Shown here: one piece after another, positions 38,809 to 51,657 of the stretch | How positions within the stretch are numbered: the stretch's first letter is position 1 | Layout: the number at the start of each line of letters is the position of its first letter | Origin: Dirofilaria immitis | Lineage: Eukaryota > Nematoda > Chromadorea > Rhabditida > Onchocercidae | Assembly (NCBI GenBank): GCA_024305405.1 | Contig: JAKNDB010000086.1 | Location: 1,549,001 to 1,613,000 of the forward strand | Direction: 5' to 3' | Length of the DNA stretch: 64,000 nt | Position numbers and translations under genes: made by a program | Notes under the pieces: generated by a model | The model's database searches: none | What the model saw: only the letters and a program-made list of their open reading frames with translations | What the model was told of the DNA's origin: nothing

Positions 38809-41800
38809 ATGTTCGGTAGGAAATCAAAAAATAAAAATAAGAAGGGACAGTATGTTGTGAATGAGGTGACCGTTATGTCTCCATTTACAGGTAATTTCTT
38901 TGTTTTTATTATTGAAAAAAGTTTGAGATTATATTTATGTTGAGCTGATTTTTTTTGGTTTGGTAGAATATTCAAATTTTCTTCAAAGACATTTTTTCAA
39001 ATAATATTTGTAACAGTTCACAGTTACTTTCAGTTTTCTCATCTTTTGGAAGCTTATGAACTTGAACCAGCTTTAGTATTTATATTTAGGAGAGCATGCA
39101 ATTTTCGCAGTACCACTGTCATTGGCTGTTTTACGGATGGGTTCTCATGATGGGATTCCACTACCAGTTGTTGTTAGGCAATGTATCGATTGCATTAATG
39201 AGAAAGGTGCCATTATTCTGTATCGCTAGACATTTAATTGCATAATTGCTTTAATGTTTTGACTTTTTTAGACAGTCGTTGTTTAGAATTTTTACAAGTT
39301 TCAATAATTGTAATGCTGATTTCTAAAAGTTAGTACGAGAAGTTTTGTGCGGTTACAATGGCATAGATCCAATTAAGGATTGTGTGTCGAAGGAATTCAT
39401 CGAATTTCCGCGCCAAAAGCAAATTTGGACAAACTTGAAGAAGCAATAAATTCAAGATATTCAATTCAGCTTGAAGATATTCATGATGCGTCGGGATTAT
39501 TGAAAAGATTTCTGCGCCAGCTTCCGGAACACATTCTAACTAATGAGAAACGACCAATATTTGAAGAAATTGCTGCAAGTATGTTGCACTTTCAATCTTT
39601 CTCCCTTTCTTATTTTCTAGCAAGCGAATATTTTTTTCTGTTATCGTCGGCACTAAATTATGCAGAAAAAAGTACAATTTTGCAACATATCTTTCAATAA
39701 TAAAATCAGTTTATTGAAATTCATTCTCAAATTTATTTATTTTATCTCAGGTTGTCCATGCGGAACATTATCACCATGTCGTTGTTTGGTAGCAGATATG
39801 TTAAGGGCGCAACTGATTTTGCTACCAGGAGAAAATTACATGTTATTGGCATATATATTCATACATTCACAAATGATACTGCAAAATAGTGATAAAAATA
39901 AGATGGGTATGGCTGCACTTGGATTGATCTTACAGGCTACACTCAATGTATCACAACCTCTTGTTCGAATATTTTTGCTTAATGCTTCCGATATTATCCT
40001 AATGAACTCTCATTCTTCTTCTGTAAGCGTATCATTTGGAAGAAATTATATATTTCCCTATTTGTGACAAAGCTAGCACTGAGGCTCTGATTTTTGTTCT
40101 GTAAATGGACGGCTTTTTAAGCCATAATATACAAATTAATACGCTATAGTAGATTAAAACAACAAAGAAAATCTGATCTTATATCCATTACCAATTCTTA
40201 TTTATTTGAATGAATGTTTTTGTAGGAGAATAAAGCTTTTTTAACATAGAGAACAAAGCTTCAGGTTAGGTCATGGATTATTTTGTTGTTAGCATACTAG
40301 CAAAATGCTTATTAAGTCTGTTTAATTGATCAAGATGAAAACATAAATCGATTAAGCTATTTTATATTGTTTTTCAGATGGTATATCTATTCAAAGACGT
40401 TCAAATTAAACGGTAGGTTTTTTTTTTTTTTGTTTCAAACATTGCATTTGGTCAGATCATGTAACTTTGAGTGATTTTTCAGTTTTTCTTCATTTGTCGC
40501 TCTGAAATGAAATTTTATAGTATTTGTTCAATTAATTTCTGATGTAAAGATTTAATTTCCAGTTTATTTTCGATGCATGAATGCTAAGCTTCGTGGCTTG
40601 ATTTCTTAAACAAATTTTTTGATTTTTGAAGTTTAATTTTAATAAAAATGAAAACCACACTTACATCTTATCACGCATTTCAAAACTAGTTCGCTTTTCT
40701 GCTCCATTTTTCTGTTGCTGTAAAATTTTTCGTTTGATTAGATTATAGCTTTGTGTTAAACTCGCACTGACTACATTATATTGATATCTGTGGTGAGACA
40801 GTTTTGATTATTAATTAATTCGGAACAAAAATAAATAATACTAGCTGTTTCAATTTCTTTTTTAATGTTTATTAAACATTATTTCGATCATTTATGCTAA
40901 AAGCGAAAGAATTTACCTACCCTTAAATGTTGGATGACAGCAATGGTAATAGCAATAGAGATGAGCGTTAGTGTAACAACTGCAATAGATATTGGTACTG
41001 GATTGGTTTTGATCTGTTCACTAACTAATTCAGTTTTCATATTTACGTAGTATGGGAGTGTACAGGTCTAGTTATATTTTGATGATGTTCGAATTTTTCA
41101 TTCTCATCACCGATTAAACCACCTTTCTGAAATAGGTCGTTAGAACTTTAAATTTATCAGATTATTTCAGAGGAATTTCAAATCTGCTCTAAATATCATA
41201 TAAAATTTGTAGATTTTTCGAAAGATTTGTGAAAAGCATTTTATTGAAATATAGAAATTGGAGATGAGAATTTTATTTTGGAAATATAGTTGCCTAATGT
41301 CTTATTATGATTCCCTATAACAATATGCAAATTAATCTTTTTTTTCTTGCTTTGCACAAAATTTGGATGAAAAAGTATGTTACTTTTTATTTAATTAGCG
41401 CTTCAAAGTAATTTATGGGTAATAGTAAAAGTTATAGAAAAATTCACATATATTTTAACTTACTGCTAGAAATTTGGTAAGAATGTCGTCTGTGCTAACG
41501 TCCTCTATCTTTATGTTATTATCCGTTGTTGGCATTGTTGATGTTGAATAGATAATATCTTCACTTGAGTTATACATCTTGAATGAATCTTTAATTACAT
41601 TCATTATAACTTGTCCCTGTAAACTATGCGGACGATTACAACTTGTTTCATTGGCATGCAGTAATATGAATTCTTGGTCTAGCAGAACTGCTTCTTTGTA
41701 CTTCAATTCGATCTCTTCTACTACTGAAATTAGATAAGAGTTTATTCTTATTCGTTGAATAATAAAGTTATAAATCCTTGACAGAAGGGAGACTATTTTA

Positions 41801-44800
41801 TTTCTTCTGTATTTTTCTAATTTTTATTTCTCTGCGTCTTAATAGTTTTGATAAAATGTAATTTGATTAAGTTAAATTTACTCTACTTCATTTCAATTCT
41901 GTTTTTTAAAAAAATTTATTCATTTCAGTAGTCTATACCTGCTTCCATATTTTCATCACACAACCATTGATTGCCTGATAGGTCCAGTAGATGCAAACTT
42001 TTCATATTTTCTAGTGTATTTCTCGATAATGTTGTTAATTGATTGTGACGTAATATTAGTCGTTCTAATTTTCCATTTTGAGCTTCCAAATCGCTTTCAT
42101 CAATACTTTGCAGTTTCCGTTGCTTGCATCTAGCTCCTTAATTTACTGATCAAATTTGAATTTTTATTCAATTACTATCTTAATTATCTCAGCGTTTGAA
42201 ATTTTTTTAATTCTTAAAAATCAATCAAATTTGAATAAATTTGGAAGATTTTTAATTTTGTCTAAAGTTCAAGTATTTCTAACCTTTCAATTAATACAGT
42301 TTCGTATCAGATCATTTACCTTTAGCGATGGGAGATGTCTGAGGGTATTGTTAAATTCTGTGATACTTATTTCACTCATGTTTAAACAACGTAGATTGCT
42401 GAGTCCGTTGAAAGCATCTTCGTTGATCTTCAATATCAGCGGAAAATGAAGAATAAGGAGAAATTATATAGTTTTTGTGATATTTTCACATCAGAATCAC
42501 TTTTTAAGTAAACTAAAAATTTTTATGTTTATAGTTTAGCTCAATTTCTTTTAAAATTAAGATATTTCGAAACTTGCATGCACTAATCGTTTATTATGTC
42601 GGAGATTCAGTGAGTCAAGTGTTGCACCAAGTTTGAAAAAGGTATTATTTTCCAAAAATGAAAACTCATTCCATCCCAGATCGAGTTCTTCAAGATATTC
42701 TAATCCATCCCACCAGCAAGCTAAACTTGCGTTTAGATAATTTCCAGCAAGTGATAGGCGTCGTAGGTTTGGTGTCCAAGCAAAACTTCCACATTCCACC
42801 TCATTTAATAAATTAATTCGTAAATCGAGCTGTAAGTTCATATCATCATTCTTTATTAATCATTATGAACTATTTTTTCCCATCAAATGAAAATTGCATT
42901 TACCTCTTTGAGTTTCGTAAGACCTTGGAAAGTGTTTTTATGGATAACTGTCAGGCTACATCCAGGTAATAGTAACTTTTCTAGTTTGTTCAATCCTTCA
43001 AATATTCCTTCTGTTATATTAGTGATACCATCGGCTCGACCCATATCTAGAACCTGATATATCGATTTCATGTTGTAATGACACTCACTATCAGATGTAT
43101 ATATATTAATGTCGAATGTTTTAGTCCTCAAATCGCATTTTAAGGTTAATAAAAAAATTCATAAATATAATAAATGGTCTTGAAGTTTCTTTATTTTTTA
43201 AAGTTTTCTTTAAAAACTTCTGAAGATTTAAATGATTTGATTTTCTACTTGAAGCTCTTTAAGTTCTGAAATTTCGTGGAGGATGTCGCTGAAAGAATTA
43301 TGATTTCCGATACTAAGCTTTTTAAGGAGTTGCGAAGTACCGATAATGTCCCTTTTTCCAATGATGATATGAAATTTCCTTCCAGATTCAGAATTTCCAG
43401 CTAAAAATGATATATAAAAAAACAATAAAGTTGGTTGAATTTATTTCTAACAAAGTTTTTTGGTTAGTTCATCACATTACGAATTACTGATAAAAGAAGA
43501 AGCAACTTGAATTAAAAAGTGATGTTTTGGTGTATGCCATCAAATGTTTTGCTATACAGATTGCTAATTTAAATTCTTAGAACGAAATCATGACATAATT
43601 CTTAGTAAGTCTTAGCGAAGCTCTAAAAATAAATTTTTCTAGAATAGTTATTACCGAAAACACTATTCTTAGATATAAAATGAGACTCACATATTTCAAA
43701 GTCTGGAAATCCATTCTTACCAGACTAGTCAACTTGTTGTAAGCCAGTGATAAAGTCCTCAGCTTTGTAAAATTTTGAATTGCTGCTCGTGGAAATTGCT
43801 CTAGATTGCAGTCGGTAATATAAAGCTCTTGCAAATGCTCGGCTAGTCCATGAAATGAATCATCATGAATATTTAAAGGAGTGCTCTGAGCGCATTTATC
43901 TGAAATTCGAACTTTTTAATCATAAAATTTAAAATTTTATTCGAATTTTATGTGTAAAAGCAATTAAAAATTGATATCGTAACACAAGGAACATAGTGAG
44001 AAAATTGTAGAAAAAGTAATAAATCGTTAACAATAAACTAACCGATGGATATAATTTGTATAAATGCATAGGGATTGTAAAAATTTTTCCAGGTAGCGTG
44101 CCAGCATCAAATTTAACACGACTTAATTTCACCTTCAAAATTTATGATTGGGATGAGTGATATTAAGAAAAGTAGAGAGTGTCATTTGTGAGTAATTCAT
44201 AACTTCGTAAGATTGAAGTCTCATTAAATTTCTTTGTAATTGCCGAAGGCATAAATTGATATTGGACAGTTTTCGATTTCTTTATTTACTAAAAAGATGT
44301 TTGGAAGTGGTTAGAATGATTAAAAATAGCGAACTAATTATGGAATGCTGTTTAAAAATAGGTTTTCGGATTTCAGAAAAAACTGACATATTAAATGCTA
44401 CTAAATTTATTTAAGAAATTTTAAGTTTATTAGGATATATGTATGGTCATTTTGTTGTCTTTCCTGAATATAAGAAAACTAACCTGTTGAACGATTTTTT
44501 TGCTGCACTAACAGCAAGAAGTGCTCTTTTGAATTGTTCCACTGTAGAACTATATAAGCAGCTGATATCTACATTACCATTATTCCGAACATTACAGAAA
44601 CAAAAGCTTCCATTATAAGAATCAGCATTTGCTATTGTATTGATAGCAGGACAATCGGGGAATAAACCAGATTGTCGTGTTTCCACCGCTAACAGCAGTA
44701 ATGAACTGATCAACAAATAGGAATAAAGACAGATACCTTGAATACATACTTGTTTCATGTAGATTTTATTAACTGTTGAAGAACAAGCTCTCACTTGGCT

Positions 44801-47800
44801 TGGCGGAATTCTCGCAGTATTTAGAAACAATTTTGAAGATTGAAAAAGCGAGAAAATTGATGATTGAAATAGAGATTTCGTGGATCTTTATGCTGGTTAA
44901 GTATATTGGCCAGAAATATTTCATGGAGTTTCCTTTTATAGATCCTGAATTTGATTTGGGAATGTTGGTTTCATTTCTGATTACTAGTGGCAGTGAAATA
45001 GCTATCATTGGAAAATTTGATAGTGATAGTAATGAAATCAATGGTGGAAATCTATTATATCAGTCACCAAACGACCCCAAAATGCGATCCTTCTAAGAAA
45101 ATGTTATAGATTTTCTTGTTTGTAAGAGACCGCTGTCACTACTACCATTATTCTAGTTTTCTTTGTCAGATCCTCTTGTTGCGTTGTTGTTACCACTGTC
45201 TACATTTCGACAGTTTCGTCAATTTTCCTCTAGTTTTTCTGCCGATCATTGTAATTTAGGGTTCCGGTTTTTGTTTCCTATATTCCAATGCAACAATTTT
45301 TAAATGAAGTTTTATTTAGTACATGAAGGGTTAAACATAAACTTCTTTTGTGATTAAAAGATGAAATTAAATTTTGATTCATGTGAAAGATAATCTTATA
45401 ATATCTGTTGTTTATAAATGATGCATTCTGTTTAAAGGTATTGCATTCATCATTGTGTTATTTTTGAAGCTTATTTGACTTTCAACTACTTTTAATAATT
45501 GCTCGCTCAGTCAGCCTACTGCTTTCAATAAAAAAATGGAAAAACTTTTCACTAACTTAGAAAGCATATACCATAATATGGCGAGATTTCAACGAGACTT
45601 ATTATCTGATGCTTTTCTTGGTTTCTAATCAGAAAAATTTTTTAACTGCTGTGCTCAGTAATGTAATGCTCTATTTTTTTCTTCTCTCATAAAAATTTGC
45701 TTTAACTGAAATTTACTCCGTTTTAAATGATGAATTACTTTCATACATTATTTTCCTTATTTTGCGGCTTTTCATTCTTCGATTTTATTAATTCCACACG
45801 TCATTTTTAATATTCTGTCATTTTAAAATGCTTTTGTTGTTCTTAATTTGTAACCACGCATGGCCGTTTCTCGGTAATTTTATTTCCCAAGTAATGTTGT
45901 GGACTGTTTCTCATGATTCGAATGTCCCTGATATCCAGAATATGATTTTTTTTTAGTGGTTGCTGTATTTCAAATAAATATAACTTTAAGGTATGTGGCA
46001 CCAAAATCACCGAAGATTATTTGCGAAGGAAATTTGTCAGATTCTAAGGAAGAGCTCCGCAGTGAAGAGCGAAAACAACGGAGTCGTCTACAACAGCTCC
46101 ATTTACAAGTAATCTTTTAGTGGTTAAATTTTGTTAGCACTAATATTTCTTCTTCTGACATGCATGCCATGAAAAACCGGAAAGTATTTTTCACAAGAAT
46201 TTCAACTATCAAGTGCTGCATTTTTCCTAAAGGAAAGTGTATAGTAAAATTTTCATAATTTGCATATTGCGGAAAACCGTTTTGGAAACTTTGAGCGGAT
46301 TGAAAATTTCTATCAAAACCAAGATATTTCAATAATTTTTGAAAAATTTGTCTATTTCGGATTAATTCATCATTTTTGACAATTCACCTGCTTTTCTATA
46401 ATGAGCATTTTTAAACCTGCAGATAGAAGAGCTTCGAGAATTAAATTTGCCAACTAAGCAAATAGAAGAGGAATTATGGGATGTACAGACTGCAATCACA
46501 GTGCTTTGCAGGAAAGTAAATGTTTTATTTAATTTCTTGAATTATTTTATTTATTTGTATCTGCATTTCTTTGAATTCACTCTCTTTTAAGAGTTCGTTA
46601 TATATACATATATTTTATTTTTGATCCTGGATAGTGGTTGGAAATTAAACGAATCATGCCTTGTATCTCAAGACTATTTGATTTTCAAATAGTAAGCATG
46701 TGTCATGCCTAATTCCAATAGTGGCGAATGTCATTCATTCTGCTGAAAGCTGCTTATTCTAAAACTTTTCTGGGACTTAAAAATAAAACTTAGGATATAT
46801 TTTGCTTACGTCACCAAATTGAAACTTCGGAATTTTTCCTCATGATTTCTCCTTTTCAAACAAATAATTTTTATCGTCAATCAGATCTTTCAAAAAAATG
46901 TTTAAACTTGAGGCATTCTGTGAGTCATTATAGAAAGTTCTTTTGAATAAATAAGAACATTTTTTTTTGACATAACGAAATGCATGAAATAATCACTTAA
47001 ACAATTATCAGATTTCTTTAGAATTATTCATTGATTATTTAGCCGTAACCTCTTCCTAAATTTTATGGCAGTTTCATATTCACAAAAATTATTGAGTAAT
47101 TTCATTTCTTTGTATATTTAGAATATATTTAAAGATTGTGATTTAGATGTGCAATTCTTTAACATTTTATTTCAAGGAAGTTTCCTTTTTATATCAATTA
47201 ATCCAGCAAAATTCAATGCTTTTACTTTGAAGTTTAAAACTGAAAAAATTGTAAGTGTAAATTCTAGAATTTTAAGTTTCTTGTTATTTCAAACAAATAT
47301 TGTATGAATTGCGGAGTATTGATATGACAAGTGCATGTAATGAACCTCCAAAAACACTATCTGTACAAAAACACACATTATTTATTTGGTTGCCTTATTA
47401 TTTCTAAAGAAGGAAGATTGATAAAGCGATAGGCAAGTCTAAAACTTAGCTTCGAAAAGTTTAAAATTTGAATCGAGAATATACATTGATGCTTTTCAAA
47501 TTCATGTGATCGATCCCTAGCTACTCAAAATTTGTTGAATTTTAAATCCAGCCAGTTTGCTTTCTTTCGTCCTTATCATTATAGCTCAAAAGTATATGTA
47601 TGGACAATTCGGGAAAAATTGAAATACGAAAAAATGATGGCCCAGCGCCAACATTGGAAATATTCGAAGAAAAGCAGTTACTTGCTGCTTGTACAGCTCT
47701 GCGGGAGGATATCGCCCATCAAAAATTAGAAATAATTGCTTTAGATCGATGTTTAAATGCTATGAATGAAGTAAGATTTTTTTGATAGCCCGGGTAAAAT

Positions 47801-48461
47801 TTTCTATGTTTTATAATCCCAAGATTCAAGTCTTACAGTGGCATGAATTGAAAAATTATGTACATAAAAGATAATGTTTTTATTTAAATAGTTTGAGCAT
47901 TTAAATTAGGTCCTTCTTCAGATCTGGATTATCTTTAGGTAGATAATGACTATAATAGTGTTCTAGTGATATATGAAATCCTTTCTTCTTCTTTCAATCA
48001 GTCGTTAGTTGTGTTTCCACAGATTTGTGGCGAAATTCGCAAGCCTGGGACTTAGCTTGCGAAAGATTGATTTTTGGATCGGAAAGTTTGCATTGCTGCT
48101 TTTCAAATTCATATTTAAAGATTTACAAGAAATCTTTTCAACATTTCAAAAATGAAGTGGTTAGATAAATAGCCAAACATTGTGTGTCGAGTTAGTGTTT
48201 TAAAATAAATTGAAACTATAACATTACAAGTACTTGTTCTTAAAAGTTTACTTTAAGAACAGAAATATCGAAACTTTTAAAAGCAGCGACAATGATGAAT
48301 ATAGGAAGAATTATTGGCGCGATGAATGCCGGAAGAAAGAGAAAGAACGCGATAATTTGTTGTCCGAAATAGCTTCCCTTCGAAATGATTGCTGCCAACT
48401 ACGTGCTCAGATTGAATTAAATGCTGTCAAAAGACTCACATTACTAGTTACAAAGTTTTAG
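38809..48461 (+). CDS. rlbp-1: RalBP1/RLIP76 homologue (Ral effector with RhoGAP domain)
   Basis: Nine exons: 38809-38890, 39090-39206, 39334-39578, 39751-40022, 40378-40412, 45991-46108, 46423-46515, 47585-47770, 48258-48461; about 450 aa. After a lysine-rich start (MFGRKSKNKNKKG), residues ~30-250 form a RhoGAP domain: AIFAVPLSLAVLR, DGIPLPVVVRQCIDCI, arginine-finger segment VEGIHRIS, SGLLKRFLRQLPEHIL, GMAALGLILQATL and VYLFKDVQIKR. The C-terminal half is the coiled-coil Ral-binding region (LWDVQTAITVLCRKLKS, EEKQLLAACTALREDI). Human RALBP1 is 655 aa, so this form is shorter at both ends. RalBP1 links Ral GTPases to Rac/Cdc42 control and endocytosis. One frame break at 39375-39378 needs one more A or G. 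Intron 5 (40413-45990) holds an antisense gene. Confidence 0.87.
40661..44758 (-). CDS. Leucine-rich-repeat single-pass membrane protein nested in a RalBP1 intron
   Basis: Eleven minus-strand exons: 44758-44484, 44132-44043, 43899-43691, 43400-43249, 43053-42904, 42829-42578, 42427-42320, 42136-41939, 41723-41464, 41126-40921, 40717-40661; about 653 aa. A signal peptide (MKQVCIQG...LLISSLLLLAV) precedes a Cys-containing cap (CFCNVRNNGNVDISC). About ten LRRs follow, such as LRTLSLAYNKLTSL, LEILNLEGNFISSL, LEELDLGWNEFSFL and LERLILRHNQLTTL, then a C-terminal cap with WLCDE and CNRP. One hydrophobic helix (ISIAVVTLTLISIAITIAVI) and an 18-residue basic tail end the protein. This architecture suits a cell-surface adhesion or guidance receptor; no specific ortholog is claimed. 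One-base repairs are needed at 44495-44501, 44079-44088, 43319-43323, 42114-42118 and 41054-41056. Intron 6 appears to be GC-AG. A donor-like GTAAGT overlaps the proposed stop, so the 3' end is tentative. Confidence 0.8.
47432..48112 (+). repeat. Diverged direct repeat flanking RalBP1 exon 8
   Basis: About 76 bases at 47432-47507 and 48036-48112 align, with shared ACTTAGCTT, CGAAA and TGCTTTTCAAATTCAT and an estimated 70% identity. They sit on either side of exon 8 (47585-47770), as if a segment containing or bordering the exon had once been duplicated and one copy lost. Confidence 0.6.
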
Positions 48462-49580
48462 TTATGAAATGAATTGTATCTTTAGAGTTAAATGAATAAA
48501 ATATTTTATTAGCCACATCATTGAATGAAATCGACAATCTAATAGTTGTAAGATTCCCTAATAATAAACTAGATAGATCATTAGAAATAAGCAATTCACA
48601 CTAACCGGAAATTGAGTAAAGAGAGCAAATAAGGAAAAGTCGATCAAATATTTTTTTACTTTCAATTCAATTTATTCACTTAGATTTCGATATAGTAAAA
48701 ATCATCATGATAAATCCAAAGGTCAAAAACTTTCAATGATTCTCCAATTTCAAAATACTACATAATTCATAAATCATGTTTACAAGACGGACCACTCAGA
48801 AAAGATCTTGCCTGTTGAGTATATTAAAGTACCTTTATCCTATTTTGGAGAAACAACATAAACTCAATCTAATCTAACTTGGAGAACTAAGTAAAAATAG
48901 AAAAAATACTCTTAGGTCGGAATTTCTTGAAAGGCAGTACGGAGTATATTAATTCGAAAAATGTGATATATAATTCGTAGCAGGATATTAAATTCGTGGC
49001 GTACTATGATAAACAATCATAACAGCGAAAAAGAAAAAGACCATATACCTTACATGATTAAGATGAGGAAAATGAGAAAACTGGCAGTACCATTCTTGAA
49101 AGCTTTTGAAGAAATTCATTACTTTGTTCATAAATGATATGTTTTGCTGTGTCCTATACACCAACTTCTATAAGTTCTCGAATTCGAATTCTGCTATTCT
49201 TAAATTTCTCGCAAAACTTGGTATCTACGAATTAAACCTGATATTAATATGACGAAATTTCGACGTGGCAATATAAACAACATATAAGCAAAGAGTATAT
49301 TTGAATACAAGCGGAAAGCGGAAGGGTCATGAGTGAAAATACACATTTGAACAATAATAATTCATGCGGCAGTGTAATATGATAGATATTATTTGGAAAG
49401 ACATCACAAACATTTTCTCTGATAAAATTATTATGTTCATTAGTTACTATTTCCATTGGTCACGAAACTTAAATCCCTTTAAAAATTAAGCTCAAAATAT
49501 ATTCTCTTCTGCGGGAACCCTTACATTTTAAATTTTAGGAAATAAGACCTTTATAGAAATAAGTTTTCACCAATATCTAA
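48462..49580. other. Convergent intergenic region between RalBP1-like and COQ1-like genes
   Basis: 1.1 kb between two facing stop codons. It should hold both 3' untranslated regions. Poly(A)-signal-like AATAAAAT lies at about 48495 on the plus strand. No further coding sequence was recognised. Confidence 0.5.
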
Positions 49581-51657
49581 TTACCTATTTCTTTCGGTTT
49601 GCGCTAAAGCTATTTGTATCAAATGATCGCGTACTCCATCACCATTAGGAAATTGCGAACCTGAAAATATTAGAAACTTTAAAGTAAATCAGTTGTTCGA
49701 AATATTTCATATCGCTTATTAAATTTGGGCAGAGAAATCATAGAAGTACGTTGATCTAAAATTATGTTAATACCATCTTGATGGCGTGTTCAGCGTGTTC
49801 TCGAGCTGCAGTCCGTGTTTTTCCAGACCGGTGCTATTACCAACAATTTCCCAAGCCAATTCTATATCACCTTCTTTAGAAAAACTTCGTGTTATTAGCT
49901 TATTTAGCTCAGGATATTCTTCGGCAGCGAAGAGAACGGGAGCAGTTGCAAGACCTGCAGCAACGAATCTACTGAAAAATAGATAGCAAATTAAATCCTC
50001 ATTGGATTTCAAATGAATTACCTAATTTGAGATCATTTGCAGTTGGTTTTCCTGTAACGGATGATGTGGAAATGTAATCCAGTAAATCATCGATCATTTG
50101 AAAAGCAATGCCTAAGGATTTCCCGTATTCATATGCAGAAATCTCATCTGCCTCTGAAACATCTGAAAAGTCACAAGTTTTTTGATAATTAAACGAAAAA
50201 TTTTGTGATTGCAGAACAGAACTTGTACAGTAATCAGCATTATACATTAACAAAACAGATAAATAAACTTGCCAAAAATAATCATACCAAGACAAATCCA
50301 AAGCTTTAGGAATTTCAAATTCATTTAATTTATCATAATTGACCTGAAAGCATTGCAGCCGATTTACAGCTATTCGCGAAAAGAGATGCTGTTTTCGAGT
50401 ACGTTTTAGCCATATATTTGTTAAATCTCTGCGTTGCATTTAAATCAATTCCATCATTCATTTGCATAAACTCGCCTTTTACTAAATCTTCTATAATGGT
50501 TGCCATTACCGAGATAACGGATGGCCTCCCAATGCTACACAACACTTGCGTTGCACGAGCTAGGATGAAATCTCCCACCAATACAGCCTAAAGTATGCTT
50601 TTCTAACAGCGAAAAATATAATAACGACTACTAACATGGTTTTCTTTTCTTGAAATCTTGTTAAAAACTAAAATGAACAATGATTTTGTATGGAAATCTG
50701 TCGATGAACACATTACAACAAAACACACCTAAATTTTCCAAAATTTCGAATTCTAAAATTTTGAATTCTCAGCATTTTAGGGATAATAACAATATATCGA
50801 AGGCATTATTTATTTTAGCTTAAATAAACCAATGTTCTATGATAACAGTCCATCAAAATGTACAGTCACGATAGCAATAGCTTTGTTGGAATTATGGAAA
50901 AGATAACTACGGAACAGATCGATTACCATTTTGTTGCCCCAAAGTGCATTTACGGTTCGACTTCCACGCCTCTTATCAGCTTTATCGATAACATCATCAT
51001 GAATTAATGATGCAGTATGTATCATTTCTGATATCACCGCTATTTTGTACTGATTTCTTGTCACCGTTTCACGACCCGAATCTACTAATATCCTGAAAAG
51101 GAAATGAGTCCAAAAATTTTCGAGATTTAAAATCAATATCATGAACAATGATTTGTTACTTCAAGATGAACGAGAAAGACATGAACAATATTAAAAGTCT
51201 TGTGAAGTTTGTTAGAAATCTCTTGAACGAAAACCAACGACTTAGGCTCAAACTGATTGCATGCTCTCGCCATCAACAGACATATAGTAGGCCGAAACAA
51301 TTTTCCACCCTGATCAAAATAATATTTAGCCATTTCTTGAAAAGTTTTCGTAAATGCTGAACTTGAAAAACATGTCGATAACAATGACGGGGTGTTCTCT
51401 GCATTTCGCACAAGAATTTCCATGATTTCAAACTGTAAACAAAACAACTTTTAAATTTGAATCCTATTTAGGTTTGATAAGCAGCAGGATGTCTCGAAGA
51501 AATTTACTTGAAGTGCTTTCAGCTTGTCCCTGATAAAGCCAGGCAACCGCATACTGAACACTTCTTCAGCCGCCAGATATGGACGATGAAATTTACGAGC
51601 TGATCCCTTCATGATTTGAGGTAACGTTGATACAAAGCGTTGACGCGAAATTATAAG
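49581..51657 (-). CDS. coq-1: Polyprenyl (decaprenyl-type) diphosphate synthase, COQ1/PDSS1
   Basis: Seven minus-strand exons: 51657-51508, 51432-51239, 51092-50927, 50587-50344, 50153-50022, 49954-49774, 49660-49581. The enzyme condenses isopentenyl diphosphate units into the long side chain of ubiquinone, in mitochondria. Family motifs in order: MAKYYFDQGGKLFRP, EMIHTASLIHDDVID with the first aspartate-rich motif DDVID, RRGSRTVNALWGNKM, VGDFILARA, KTASLFANSCKSAAML, IAFQMIDDLLDY with the second motif DDLLD, and GKPTANDLKLGLATAPVLFA. The first ATG in the visible frame is 51612, but the open frame continues to 51657 with Arg/Ser-rich, presequence-like residues, so a small upstream exon may be missing. 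One A is missing at T5 49818-49822 (plus strand), and one more base seems needed at the start of the last exon. DPP8/9 diverges from it about 1 kb away. Confidence 0.88.
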
